A stretch of DNA of 54,219 bases from Candidatus Woesearchaeota archaeon. GTDB lineage: Archaea > Nanobdellota > Nanobdellia > Woesearchaeales > GW2011-AR9. The stretch covers positions 1 to 54,219 of the forward strand of contig JACPND010000020.1 of the NCBI GenBank assembly GCA_016185625.1, read 5' to 3'. Positions 37,355 through 47,387 of this stretch are shown here, piece after piece (within the stretch, counting starts at the first letter, position 1; the number at the start of each line of letters is the position of its first letter). The notes under the pieces are model-generated. The model saw only the letters and a list, made by a program, of their open reading frames with translations, did no database searches and had not been told where the DNA came from. Position numbers and translations under genes: made by a program.

Positions 37355-38485
37355 ATGATTCCCATCGCTAGACCATTGCTGGGAGAAGAGGAGAAGAGCG
37401 CTGTTTTGGGTGTGCTTTCTTCCGGCATGCTGGCACAGGGAAAAAAAGTGGCTGAATTTGAACAGCGCTTTGCTGAATTTATCGGTGTCCAGCACGCGAT
37501 TGCGACATCGAACGGCACTACTGCTCTCCATGCTGCGCTTCTCGCTCATAATGTCGGCCTGGGTGACGAAGTTATCACCACGCCATTCAGTTTCATCGCC
37601 ACGGCGAACGCCATCAAAATGACCGGTGCCACGCCCGTCTTTGTAGACATCAACGAGAAAACTTTCAATATCAATCCTGATCTCATTGAAAAAGCGATTA
37701 CGTCAAAAACGAAAGCCATCCTGCCAGTACATTTATTTGGATTGCCGGCGGACACGGAAAAAATATCCGCTATTGCGAAAAAGCATCATCTGGCCGTTAT
37801 CGAAGACGCCTGCCAGGCGCACGGAGCAGAGGTTGCCGGGAAAAAAGTGGGCTCATTTGGCACCGGCTGCTTTTCATTTTACGCCACCAAAAACATGACC
37901 ACAGGAGAAGGAGGGATGATTACCACGAACGATGATGCTGTCGCTCAGCAATGCGGGAAACTTATTTCCCATGGGTCGGAGAGAAAATATTACCACGATT
38001 TCATTGGCTACAATTATCGGATGACGGATATTGCTGCGGCTATTGGTATTGAACAGCTAAAGAAACTTCCCCTGTTTAATGCCAAGAGGAAAGGAAATGC
38101 TCAATTTCTTGCCCAATATCTTCAACACATTCAGGGGATAGTCGTACCAGAGATGGCCGTCGTCCCAGAAATTAATCCTGCGTCGAATCTCACCCACGTT
38201 TTCCACCAGTATACGATTCGTGTTACGCCAGAATTCCCTTTTTCACGAGATCAGCTCTTACAGAATTTGACTGAAAACAATATCGGCACTGCCATCTTTT
38301 ATCCCGTTCCCATCCATCAACAAAAGGCATATCCAGAATATCATCATCTCAGATTTCCCGTGGCAGAAATGGCAGCAGCACAAGTTCTCTCGCTTCCGGT
38401 TCATCCTGGAGTGAGTGAGGAGGATCTGCTTTTTATCACCCGCTTTATACAAGACGTGGAGCACAAATCCAGAAAGCTTTTATAA
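37355..38485 (+). CDS. DegT/DnrJ/EryC1 aminotransferase (WbpE-like)
   Basis: IPIARPLLGEEE, ATSNGTTALHAAL, EDACQAHGAE, SFYATKNMTTGEGG. Confidence 0.94.
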   Translation: MIPIARPLLGEEEKSAVLGVLSSGMLAQGKKVAEFEQRFAEFIGVQHAIATSNGTTALHAALLAHNVGLGDEVITTPFSFIATANAIKMTGATPVFVDINEKTFNINPDLIEKAITSKTKAILPVHLFGLPADTEKISAIAKKHHLAVIEDACQAHGAEVAGKKVGSFGTGCFSFYATKNMTTGEGGMITTNDDAVAQQCGKLISHGSERKYYHDFIGYNYRMTDIAAAIGIEQLKKLPLFNAKRKGNAQFLAQYLQHIQGIVVPEMAVVPEINPASNLTHVFHQYTIRVTPEFPFSRDQLLQNLTENNIGTAIFYPVPIHQQKAYPEYHHLRFPVAEMAAAQVLSLPVHPGVSEEDLLFITRFIQDVEHKSRKLL

Positions 38486-38505
38486 CCTTTCTCTGCTGTT
38501 CGAGC

Positions 38506-39480
38506 ATGCTTAAAGTAGGCGTTATTGGTGTTGGTTCGATGGGCCAGAATCATGCCCGGATTTATTTTCATAGCGACAATGCTGTATTAACAGCAGTGGC
38601 CGATCCTTTTCAGGAACAAATACAAAAAGTTGCCCGGAAATACAACGCCAAAGCGTATCTTGATTACCGCGAAATGCTCGATCATGAAGACCTCGATGCT
38701 GTTTCCGTTGCCGTTCCCACCAGCCTGCACCGGGAAGTTGCCATCTACGCTCTCTCCAGGAAAAAGCACGTCCTTCTGGAGAAACCCATTGCCCAGAATG
38801 AAGAAGAAGCAAAAGAAATCATTGCCTGTGCGAAACACCATAACGTCAAACTGATGATCGGCCATATCGAACGTTTCAATACCGCAGTGATGGAATTAAA
38901 GAAGCGTCTGGGAGACTTAGGAGAAATTTACAAGATTGATGTCCAGCGCATCGGTCCCTTTCCAGCTAGGATTGCCGATGTTGGAGTCATCACGGATCTT
39001 TCGGTCCATGATTTGGACATCATCAATTATCTTATCGAATCGGAACCACGCCGGATTTATGCAGAGACACAGCAGCGGCTTCATCCCCATAACGAAGATT
39101 CTGTCACGGCGCTGGTCAATTACAAAAATGGAGTTTTAGCGGTATTGAACATCAACTATCTATCTCCCACTAAAATCAGGCAGGTGAAAGTCTTTGGCAA
39201 AAAAGGGATGTTTGAAGTAAATTACATCGATCAGGAATTATTCTTTTATGAAAACCGATCATTTGAATCAGATGATTGGGAGAGCGTCACCGAAGGCGAC
39301 ATGAAAAAGATCATCATCACAAAAAAGGAGCCGCTGCAGGTAGAAATAGAGTCCTTTCTGGAATGTCTTCGTTTAGACCTTCCGGTATCAGTGCCCGGTG
39401 AACATGGACTCAAAGTACTCTCTACTGCTAATCAACTACTCGCCTCGGCACAAACCCAACAAATAATCCACTTACCATGA
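38506..39480 (+). CDS. Gfo/Idh/MocA oxidoreductase (WbpB-like)
   Basis: VGVIGVGSMGQNHARIY; VLLEKPIA; GHIERFN. Confidence 0.92.
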   Translation: MLKVGVIGVGSMGQNHARIYFHSDNAVLTAVADPFQEQIQKVARKYNAKAYLDYREMLDHEDLDAVSVAVPTSLHREVAIYALSRKKHVLLEKPIAQNEEEAKEIIACAKHHNVKLMIGHIERFNTAVMELKKRLGDLGEIYKIDVQRIGPFPARIADVGVITDLSVHDLDIINYLIESEPRRIYAETQQRLHPHNEDSVTALVNYKNGVLAVLNINYLSPTKIRQVKVFGKKGMFEVNYIDQELFFYENRSFESDDWESVTEGDMKKIIITKKEPLQVEIESFLECLRLDLPVSVPGEHGLKVLSTANQLLASAQTQQIIHLP

Positions 39481-40385
39481 ATAGGAATAAGAATATCAAC
39501 CGGAACATTATCATCACCATACCTGCTTACAATGAAGAAAAAACTTTGCCGTTCGTATTAGATGAGATAAAGCGTGTTTTGCAGACGACAAAATATAGAT
39601 CAGCATATAAGATTCTGGTGCTGGATGACGGCTCCCTAGACAGAACAGCAGACGTCGCCCGAAAGCATGGTGCGATAGTGGTCTCGCACCGGCGTAATAA
39701 AGGACTGGCGGAAACCTTTCGCAGTGAGATGCACGAATGCCTGAAACTTGATGCTGATATTATCGTGCATACGGACGCTGATGGGCAGTATCACCCGCAG
39801 CATATCCCCGAATTGATCCAAAAAGTGGAAGAAGGCTATGATCTCGTCTTAGGCAGCCGGTTTCGTGGCCGGATCGAACAGATGCCTTTGTTAAAGAGAT
39901 TTGGCAACCTGGCTTTCTCTACTGTTCTTACGTCGCTCACCAAAGTAAAGATTACCGATTCGACCACCGGATTTCGGGCGTTTACAGCAGAAATTGCTCG
40001 TGATATTAGCTATATCAATACTTTTACCTACACCCAAGAGCAGATCATCAAAGCGGCCAAGCAGAAATTCAGAATAACGGAAATACCTATCATTGCACGC
40101 AAAACCAGGGCCAGCCGCCTGTTTAAGAATCCGTTCCAGTATGCGGTGCGTGCCTGGATCAATATTTTCCGGATCTATCGGGATTATGAGCCGTTGATGT
40201 TCTTTGGGAGAATAGGATTGCTGGGATTGTCTGGCGGGTTCATGATTGGGCTGTATTTTGTGTATCTGCATTTTACAGCAGGAATACATGGGCATTTAGG
40301 GCTGTTATTTCTGATGATCATTCTGTTAGTCTTTGGTCTGCAGACAGTATTGTTCGGATTTTTGGCGGACATGATGAGGGAGTGA
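39477..40385 (+). CDS. Family 2 glycosyltransferase with C-terminal TM helices
   Basis: ITIPAYNEEKTLPFVL, LDDGSLDRT, HTDADGQYHP; two TM helices. Confidence 0.92.
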   Translation: MNRNKNINRNIIITIPAYNEEKTLPFVLDEIKRVLQTTKYRSAYKILVLDDGSLDRTADVARKHGAIVVSHRRNKGLAETFRSEMHECLKLDADIIVHTDADGQYHPQHIPELIQKVEEGYDLVLGSRFRGRIEQMPLLKRFGNLAFSTVLTSLTKVKITDSTTGFRAFTAEIARDISYINTFTYTQEQIIKAAKQKFRITEIPIIARKTRASRLFKNPFQYAVRAWINIFRIYRDYEPLMFFGRIGLLGLSGGFMIGLYFVYLHFTAGIHGHLGLLFLMIILLVFGLQTVLFGFLADMMRE

Positions 40386-40386
40386 T

Positions 40387-41355
40387 ATGGAAAAGGAATA
40401 TTCCGACTACGTCGTACAACGGGTCAATGAGCTTTACCATGATCTCATCGGAAAGAAATATGATGATTCCCATCCGGAAATATTCAAAAGGCTGCCTCCG
40501 CGCTGGCAAAGGATTGCCCCTATTTTTTTTTCCAAGAAAGGACCTTTAACTATCCTTGACCTTGGAACAGGCACGGGATTCGTACCCCTCATGGTTGCGC
40601 CTCACCTCAAGAAAGAAGACGTATTCATCTGTTCTGATATTAGCAGTACTATTCTCAACGTAGCGCAGGAAAATATTAAGTCACTTAAGTTTGAAAATAA
40701 GTTTAAATATGTCAAAATAGGGGCGCAAGAAACATATACTCTTCCATTTAAGGATAACGCTGTTGATGCTATCACTGTTAATTCTATGCTCCATCACGTA
40801 AAAAATACACATCATTTTCTGAGCGAGATAAACCGCGTTCTCCGGCCTGGCGGAACCATCATTATCGCTCATGAGCCAAACGCCAACTTCCATACCCATC
40901 TTCTGCTGAAAAATCAGGCTAGGGCATGGCAGCTTTTCTTATGTCCGCGCCAGACCATGACACGAATAGCCAGAAAAATAAAAGTCCTGCCAATATTAGA
41001 GTATCTGTATTACAGAATCACCAAGCCAACAGTCAACAACAAGGAAATTGCCGAGGAGGTCAGTCAGCGATTGATGAAGGAAGGAGTACTCACTGAACCG
41101 ATTGCTGCGAGAGAAATAAAAAAGATTACCGATATTCAAATCAGAGGGTTTATACCGGAGGAACTTCTGACGACCTACCAACTCTCTCTGTTAGAGACCT
41201 ACAATCATCTCTCCGATGATATCGCAAAGAAATATAATAATCGTTTCATACTGGCTTATGAAAAATTCTTAGAACGACTGTATCCTACGTATGGCAATCA
41301 GTTTTTTATGGTTAAACGAAAACCAGAGAACGAAGACCAGAGCAATCATGAATAA
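40387..41355 (+). CDS. Class I SAM-dependent methyltransferase
   Basis: ILDLGTGTGFVPLMV; INRVLRPGGTIIIAHEP. Confidence 0.88.
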   Translation: MEKEYSDYVVQRVNELYHDLIGKKYDDSHPEIFKRLPPRWQRIAPIFFSKKGPLTILDLGTGTGFVPLMVAPHLKKEDVFICSDISSTILNVAQENIKSLKFENKFKYVKIGAQETYTLPFKDNAVDAITVNSMLHHVKNTHHFLSEINRVLRPGGTIIIAHEPNANFHTHLLLKNQARAWQLFLCPRQTMTRIARKIKVLPILEYLYYRITKPTVNNKEIAEEVSQRLMKEGVLTEPIAAREIKKITDIQIRGFIPEELLTTYQLSLLETYNHLSDDIAKKYNNRFILAYEKFLERLYPTYGNQFFMVKRKPENEDQSNHE

Positions 41356-42112
41356 AAAATCACCTTCGATCCAGGAATTGAAAGATCTCTGCCTGAAGAA
41401 AGGTGTTTATGTCGGACTGGATACGATTATCAGCCGAATGGCCATTTATCCAACTAAACTATTTCTCTATACCCCATTAAAGCCGATGCAGGTGATGTTC
41501 GTCTGGTTTATCGTGCAGCTGGTTGCTTGTTACGTCATTACGCAAGGCGGTTATGTCTTTGTTATGTTGGGTATTATTCTATTTCATGCTGCAATTATTC
41601 TGGATCATGCCGACGGGCAGATGGCCAGGTATCTGGGGGGTGAGAGCATACTGGCACTGTATGTGGATCAGCTCTATCATAATATCACCAATCCTTTATT
41701 TATTCTTTCGCTGGCGTATGTAGCCGGGATCTTTTGGATAGGCGTTATCATGGTCGCCATTTACTTATTCAATAGGGTAATTATTTTCAATCCCCACATC
41801 TACAACCTAACGAATGAGCGTATGGAGAATGCCATTCATCAGACTATTGACCAAGACCAGAAAAAACTCTCTTATAGCCGTCGGAAAGCACATGAGAAAA
41901 ACTCTTTTGGCAAAATATATGAATGGTTCCGTATCGAGCATCCGTTGAGTATCATCTTTTGGGGTGCTCTGGTTGGCTTATTGCAGTGGACCTTATATCT
42001 ATACCTCGCTTTGTTTTCAGTAGATTTAATCCGCAGATTGTACTTGCAGCTTTCTAGTTTACGGAGGGCAGATAAAATTTTAAACAAGAAAGATCTAGAG
42101 GAACAAGCCTAA
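41348..42112 (+). CDS. CDP-alcohol phosphatidyltransferase family, non-canonical motif
   Basis: LDHADGQMARYLGGESILALYVDQLYH: D1, D2, AR, D3 present, D4 is His; multiple TM helices. Confidence 0.8.
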   Translation: MNKKSPSIQELKDLCLKKGVYVGLDTIISRMAIYPTKLFLYTPLKPMQVMFVWFIVQLVACYVITQGGYVFVMLGIILFHAAIILDHADGQMARYLGGESILALYVDQLYHNITNPLFILSLAYVAGIFWIGVIMVAIYLFNRVIIFNPHIYNLTNERMENAIHQTIDQDQKKLSYSRRKAHEKNSFGKIYEWFRIEHPLSIIFWGALVGLLQWTLYLYLALFSVDLIRRLYLQLSSLRRADKILNKKDLEEQA

Positions 42113-42117
42113 AAATA

Positions 42118-43578
42118 TTATTTTTCTCTTTCCCCCTGCAAAAGATTCCTCATAAAGAGAAAATCGCTTTTTTTCAGTTCTCCAAAGAGATATAACAGTA
42201 TTCCATAGAGCAAGGTTAGCGTAATATAGGGAATGGCCAAGGCGATTCCTGAATAATGCCAGTGCTGAGCTAGAATAAAAACCAAGACTGAAACACCCGA
42301 TATTCTGATCAAAGAAAAAACTTTGGTAAAAGCCTTAAACTTCCAGTACACATAGCTTCCCGCGATTACTGTAGCTATAAAAGAAGTAATCACACTTGCC
42401 CACGCTGATCCTATCACCCCGTAGACCGGAATAAGAAGAATATTTAACAACGTCAAAGCCACGACCAGGCCAACACACCAGTACATCTCCATCCTTGGCC
42501 TGCCGCTTCCTGTGACTATGGAACAAAATACTGAAAAAATGGATAAGAAGGCGGAAGCCACCACTAATAAACTAAGCACCGATGCTGCAGGGGCGTATTC
42601 TGCAGAATAGAAAAAAGTGAGCAATTCTTTACTGGTAGCCGCCATTAATGCCGTGACTGGAAGCAATAAAAGCAAAAGATAACGGATTGATTTTGAGACG
42701 TACTTCCGGACTTGGTGCCAGTCCTGAGAAGCTATGGCTCTGGAGACCGAAGGTGTTAGCGTCAACGGCAATCCGGTAAAGGTGATATACGTTATGGTCG
42801 ATAAGGTTGCCGCGGCGGCATATAAACCAACGAGAGTATTATCGCCCAGGATAGATTTTATAAAGAGGATGTTTACGTTTCGCAGCAAGGTAAAAGCCAG
42901 AGAAGCAATGACAATGGGTATGGCGAAAGAAATGATTTTTTTGGCAGGGTAGGCTTGATCTTCTGTGGTCTTATCTGCTTTGGTATTAAACCGGCGAAGG
43001 AGGTACATGCACCAGAGCAAGCCAAAAATAATCGCCATAAAATATCCCACTAATGCTCCCCACAAAGCCCAACCTAGCCAGACTAATAGGATCGTAAATC
43101 CCAGCCGTACTATCGGATATACTGTTGACACATACGCCTGCTGCCGGAACAGACGTAATCCATTCAGATAACCATTGGTGTGCAGGGATAATAAAGCCAT
43201 CGGCGTCACCATCACGCCAATGAATATAATGTAATAAACTAAGCTATGGTCATGAAGGCTATCTGCAATCAGAGGGGCAAAGAGAATATAGAATAACGTA
43301 AATGAAACTGCTATTCCAACTTGGATCTTAAATGACGATCTGAAAATAGGGCCTATTTTTTCTGGCGATTCTGACAAAAATTTGGAAACGGCGCGAGGCA
43401 GCCCGGTATTCAGGACTGATCTATTGACGAGGTACAAGGACATCAGTATTCCGAACACACCATACGCCTCTAGACCGAGGTAACGGGCTAAGCCGATATG
43501 AATCAGATAATTAGAAAGCATAAACGCCAGTTCTGAGCCCATAAAATAGAGTGTGCCAGAACTCACCGATTGTTTCAT
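42118..43578 (-). CDS. Polysaccharide flippase (Wzx/MATE-like)
   Basis: About 12-14 TM helices; SGTLYFMGSELAFMLSNYLIHIGLARYLGLEAYGVFG. Confidence 0.88.
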   Translation of the reverse strand: MKQSVSSGTLYFMGSELAFMLSNYLIHIGLARYLGLEAYGVFGILMSLYLVNRSVLNTGLPRAVSKFLSESPEKIGPIFRSSFKIQVGIAVSFTLFYILFAPLIADSLHDHSLVYYIIFIGVMVTPMALLSLHTNGYLNGLRLFRQQAYVSTVYPIVRLGFTILLVWLGWALWGALVGYFMAIIFGLLWCMYLLRRFNTKADKTTEDQAYPAKKIISFAIPIVIASLAFTLLRNVNILFIKSILGDNTLVGLYAAAATLSTITYITFTGLPLTLTPSVSRAIASQDWHQVRKYVSKSIRYLLLLLLPVTALMAATSKELLTFFYSAEYAPAASVLSLLVVASAFLSIFSVFCSIVTGSGRPRMEMYWCVGLVVALTLLNILLIPVYGVIGSAWASVITSFIATVIAGSYVYWKFKAFTKVFSLIRISGVSVLVFILAQHWHYSGIALAIPYITLTLLYGILLYLFGELKKSDFLFMRNLLQGEREK

Positions 43579-43654
43579 AGCACCACCCTCTGAGAAGGCT
43601 TTTTAAGACTAATGAAAAAGGAACACTTGTTTTATTGACTTTATTTCACTGATT

Positions 43655-44857
43655 CTATTTTATTGACGGCTGCATTGGTTTCTCGTTGGGCAAAGTCGAT
43701 TGCTCAATCCGCACTCCCCTCATTTCTCCGATCTGAATCAAATCTTTTTGAGAATTTTTCCCTTGGTTATTCAAAGCCAGACTATTGACAATCTCGGACT
43801 TCCCGGCCAGAGATTTAGCCAGATGCTTGGCCATGAAAGCCGGATCATACAAGATATTAAAACGCTGAAAACACTCATGGGTGCAATAGCATCTAGTGTC
43901 TTTAATCCACTTCGCACTTTTTTGAGTGGCGGCAGAAGTCCAAAGCCTGGTGAAATCATAGTCAAAATCGCGGACATTCCCTATCTTCTGCGCATTCAGC
44001 AATTCACAAGGGTAGACATCTCCTTTTTCATACATCACTCCCATTAAAGTTCCCGCCTTACAGGACACATACATCTTTTTATCTTCTACTGTTCGGATAA
44101 TCATGCCCGTCCTGAGCTTATTCATGTAATCCCTGACCAGACTTTTTATTCCTTTCTTCTTCGATTTTGACTGCAGGGCGAAGAATTTCTTATAGGCATC
44201 CAGATTAACTCCAAACAGATCCATTTTTTTTGCTTCACCCCTGATCAGATTCATACCTAAGACATCTGGTTTCCATTCTGTAGAGATTTGCCGATGGAAT
44301 TCTTCTACTGTATCCTGGTTCAGTGCCGTCAGTGTGGAGACGATCGATACCTGCAAATGAGGATAGGTTGATTGTAATCCTTTCAGCATCTCAAATGATT
44401 TTTTGGCAGTTTTAAAACAATCTTTTACTTGTCTTATTTCATCATGAATTCTCTCAATGCCGTCCAAAGAGACCACAATATTCAGATCCAAGTCAGGACA
44501 ATGCTCCAGAATGTCAACACAATCATTCTTCATTTTCTCCGTAAACGTGGCATTGGTAGGAATAGTTACTTCCTTGACAGGCGTATTGCGATAATAGGTC
44601 TTAATCACTTCGGCAAAATCCTGACGGATGAATGGCTCGCCGCCGCTGATATTCAGAATGACTAAATCCGGCAACGTTTTGGTAACCTTATCGATCTCTT
44701 CCAAGGAAAGTTCTCCTTTGGTATTCAGCTGGCTCCAGTAGAAGCAATGGCCGCATTTGGCGTTGCATTTGGAAGTGATAAAATGAATCAGCTGAAGAGG
44801 GGTTTTAGGTTTTTTGAGTACAAAATATTTCAAAAGTTTTAGGTAAGTACGCCTCAT
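43655..44857 (-). CDS. Radical SAM/SPASM-type protein
   Basis: CNAKCGHCFYW; ISGGEPFIR; C-terminal Cys cluster CYCTHEC. Confidence 0.9.
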   Translation of the reverse strand: MRRTYLKLLKYFVLKKPKTPLQLIHFITSKCNAKCGHCFYWSQLNTKGELSLEEIDKVTKTLPDLVILNISGGEPFIRQDFAEVIKTYYRNTPVKEVTIPTNATFTEKMKNDCVDILEHCPDLDLNIVVSLDGIERIHDEIRQVKDCFKTAKKSFEMLKGLQSTYPHLQVSIVSTLTALNQDTVEEFHRQISTEWKPDVLGMNLIRGEAKKMDLFGVNLDAYKKFFALQSKSKKKGIKSLVRDYMNKLRTGMIIRTVEDKKMYVSCKAGTLMGVMYEKGDVYPCELLNAQKIGNVRDFDYDFTRLWTSAATQKSAKWIKDTRCYCTHECFQRFNILYDPAFMAKHLAKSLAGKSEIVNSLALNNQGKNSQKDLIQIGEMRGVRIEQSTLPNEKPMQPSIK

Positions 44858-44957
44858 TTTAAGCTGCTGGGGGGAGAATTCTTTAAAAATCTTATGAGGA
44901 ACAGATACTATTACCGCTTTTGTCGGCAGTCTCTTTCTGCGTCCATGATTTTAGAAC

Positions 44958-45965
44958 TTACTTCAGAAGAACAGTTTTACCTGTAGCTGAAGATTCATAC
45001 AACCCGAAAATGATTTTCATGGCCGGTAGCGAATCAGAGCCGGTAATCGCCGGTTTCCGTTTATTCCTGATGGCATTAACAAAATCATCTATAACTTTCT
45101 CATGTGCCGGACCGTAATATGCAGGCCGGTACATTGTTGGGATGGCATTGATGTCCAGTTCTTCGGGGAAGGGAAAATCCTGCACTGACCATTCTGGTGT
45201 TTTGTCGTCAGAAAGGAGTATCTTCCCTTTCGTTCCGGTAATGGTTATTATTGATTTTGTCTCTTCATTACCGCTGGAATTATTAGCTTTAATATAGGCA
45301 GTGATATCACCACAAAAGAGAACTTTTCCTTGAGCATAATCTTCTACTTCAAGGTAAGGCCGAGTAATCTTCGTAGCGCCAAAGACACTCTGAGGTGCAC
45401 CAAAGATATACACCAATTGGTCTATCCTATGCAGCGCCTGGCTCAGTAAAACTCCTCCTCCGCTGATTTTTTTCCCTCTCCAACTGTTGTAAAACTCAGG
45501 GGATTTATGGCAGGAAAAATCTAAAGATGCTTTCTTAATATCTCCTAAAACACTCCCTCTTACTGCTGCTGCTGCTGCAACCGTGTTGGGATAAAATCGA
45601 CGTTGGAGCATAGTGCCGAAGGGAACAGAACTGCACTTTTGAATAATATCCAAAGTATCTTCTAAAGTAGTTGCCAAGGGCTTCTCGCAAAGCAGGGCTA
45701 GTTTCTTTTCAGCACAGACAATTGCTTGTTCATGGTGCAGATAGTGGGGAGTGGATATGACTACCGCATCTAGATGGACACCAGTAAGCATTTCTCGATA
45801 ATCTTTGTAAACACGAGGTATGCCAAACGTGTCCGCAAGCCTTTGTGCTTTTCCTAAATCAGTGTCAGCAACAGCAACAGTCATGGATTCCGGATTTTTC
45901 TGAAAAACATAGGCATAAGTAGCTGAAACATTGCCGCAGCCGATGATGCCAAAGTTAAGGGTCAT
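44958..45965 (-). CDS. Gfo/Idh/MocA oxidoreductase
   Basis: FGIIGCGNVSATYAYVF; LLCEKPLATT; GGGVLLSQALHRIDQLVYIFG. Confidence 0.92.
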   Translation of the reverse strand: MTLNFGIIGCGNVSATYAYVFQKNPESMTVAVADTDLGKAQRLADTFGIPRVYKDYREMLTGVHLDAVVISTPHYLHHEQAIVCAEKKLALLCEKPLATTLEDTLDIIQKCSSVPFGTMLQRRFYPNTVAAAAAVRGSVLGDIKKASLDFSCHKSPEFYNSWRGKKISGGGVLLSQALHRIDQLVYIFGAPQSVFGATKITRPYLEVEDYAQGKVLFCGDITAYIKANNSSGNEETKSIITITGTKGKILLSDDKTPEWSVQDFPFPEELDINAIPTMYRPAYYGPAHEKVIDDFVNAIRNKRKPAITGSDSLPAMKIIFGLYESSATGKTVLLK

Positions 45966-46569
45966 TTTTAAAATCTGAGAGGGGTATTCCTAAAGTTATT
46001 AATCCCTGCTTTACCTGATCTTCAGAGAGGAATAGGATAGTCTTAAATCCTAAATTTGCAGCAGATTCGATGTTCTTGGTCTGATCATCGATAAAGATAC
46101 AATCTGCTGCACCTAAATTCAGTTTTCGTAAGCAATACTCAAATATTTTCTGCCCCGGCTTTGCTGCCCCGGCTTCATAGGATGAAACTATCACATCAAA
46201 ATAGGTATCCAAATGTTGCTCCTGTTTGGCCTGCTCAAACCAATCACGGGTAATATTGGTAAGAAGAGCAGTTTTATATTTCATTTTCAGCTGCTTAATA
46301 AATAAAAGTAAATCCTTTCGCAATCCAAACCAGGAAAGCCATTCCTGACGTAATTCTGATGCCTCGCAGTGTAAATAATCTGCTGCGTGTACCCATATGA
46401 GTTCTGAATCTATTGCTCCCACCTTTGCTAAATCCCAATGATGCTTTACTATCTGTTGAATTTCTTGCACAGGGCGATGACTCTGGTGCGCTTTTTCGGC
46501 CAGAAAGCCATCAAAATCCCCCTGATTGGTAATGACCCCATTATAATCAAAAATAACTGCTTTTATCAT
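45955..46569 (-). CDS. HAD-superfamily hydrolase
   Basis: AVIFDYNGVITNQGDF; LLTNITRDWF; CIFIDDQTKNIESAANLGFKTI. Confidence 0.9.
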   Translation of the reverse strand: MIKAVIFDYNGVITNQGDFDGFLAEKAHQSHRPVQEIQQIVKHHWDLAKVGAIDSELIWVHAADYLHCEASELRQEWLSWFGLRKDLLLFIKQLKMKYKTALLTNITRDWFEQAKQEQHLDTYFDVIVSSYEAGAAKPGQKIFEYCLRKLNLGAADCIFIDDQTKNIESAANLGFKTILFLSEDQVKQGLITLGIPLSDFKNDP

Positions 46570-46675
46570 CGGAGAACCTGAACGAATAACTTTTATAAGC
46601 CTTGTCGAACCATAAAACACGATTCTACCCGGACATGATGGCATGACCAGAGGTGTTTAAGAAAAAAGGACATTC

Positions 46676-47341
46676 TCAATGTTGCTTGCCCAGCCTTGAT
46701 GCGATTTCCCTGCCAGGAACATTCACGAGTTTATCAGCTATAACTAATTCGTCTGCTAATTCATCCGCCTCCGCCAATATATCTGATCTGCGTTTCAGAT
46801 GGAAATAGGATACATATCCGTTCTTGTGGGGATGAGCATTCGTAAGTTCCAGTCTCTCACCAAGAAGTATGTTAATTGCGGCCATGATAACGCCGCCGTG
46901 GGTGTGTACCACCACTCTTTTTCCATTATATTGAGAGTGCGTCTGGCGGATTGCGTCTAAAATACGATCTTGAAATTGGTGAAGAGATTCTCCTTCAGGA
47001 CAATTGCACTCATAAAAATGTTTTACCAAGGCGTTATAATCCTGCTGATCAGATCTGATTTCCGTTACCAGCTTACCCTCATGCCTGCCAAAATTCCGTT
47101 CTCTCCATTGCGGATCAACAGTCACACCCAGACCTACTAGATCAGCATGCGTCCTTGCTCCTTGGAGGGAGCGTTCCAGATCCGAACTTATAATGACATC
47201 GAAAGGTATTTTTGCCAGTTCCTTCGCTTGCTCTTCGACTTGCCGCTCGCCGGTAGAATTAAGAGGATTAGGAAGCTGTCCCTGCAATCGCCCCTGAATA
47301 TTGTAATCTGTCTCTCCATGACGGGCTAAAAGCAAGTACAT
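46676..47341 (-). CDS. Histidine phosphatase family protein
   Basis: LLARHGETDYNIQGRLQG; VVHTHGGVIMA. Confidence 0.92.
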   Translation of the reverse strand: MYLLLARHGETDYNIQGRLQGQLPNPLNSTGERQVEEQAKELAKIPFDVIISSDLERSLQGARTHADLVGLGVTVDPQWRERNFGRHEGKLVTEIRSDQQDYNALVKHFYECNCPEGESLHQFQDRILDAIRQTHSQYNGKRVVVHTHGGVIMAAINILLGERLELTNAHPHKNGYVSYFHLKRRSDILAEADELADELVIADKLVNVPGREIASRLGKQH

Positions 47342-47387
47342 AGCGCTAATTTCCAGACTGCATTTTTAAAGATTATGAAACCCGCTT

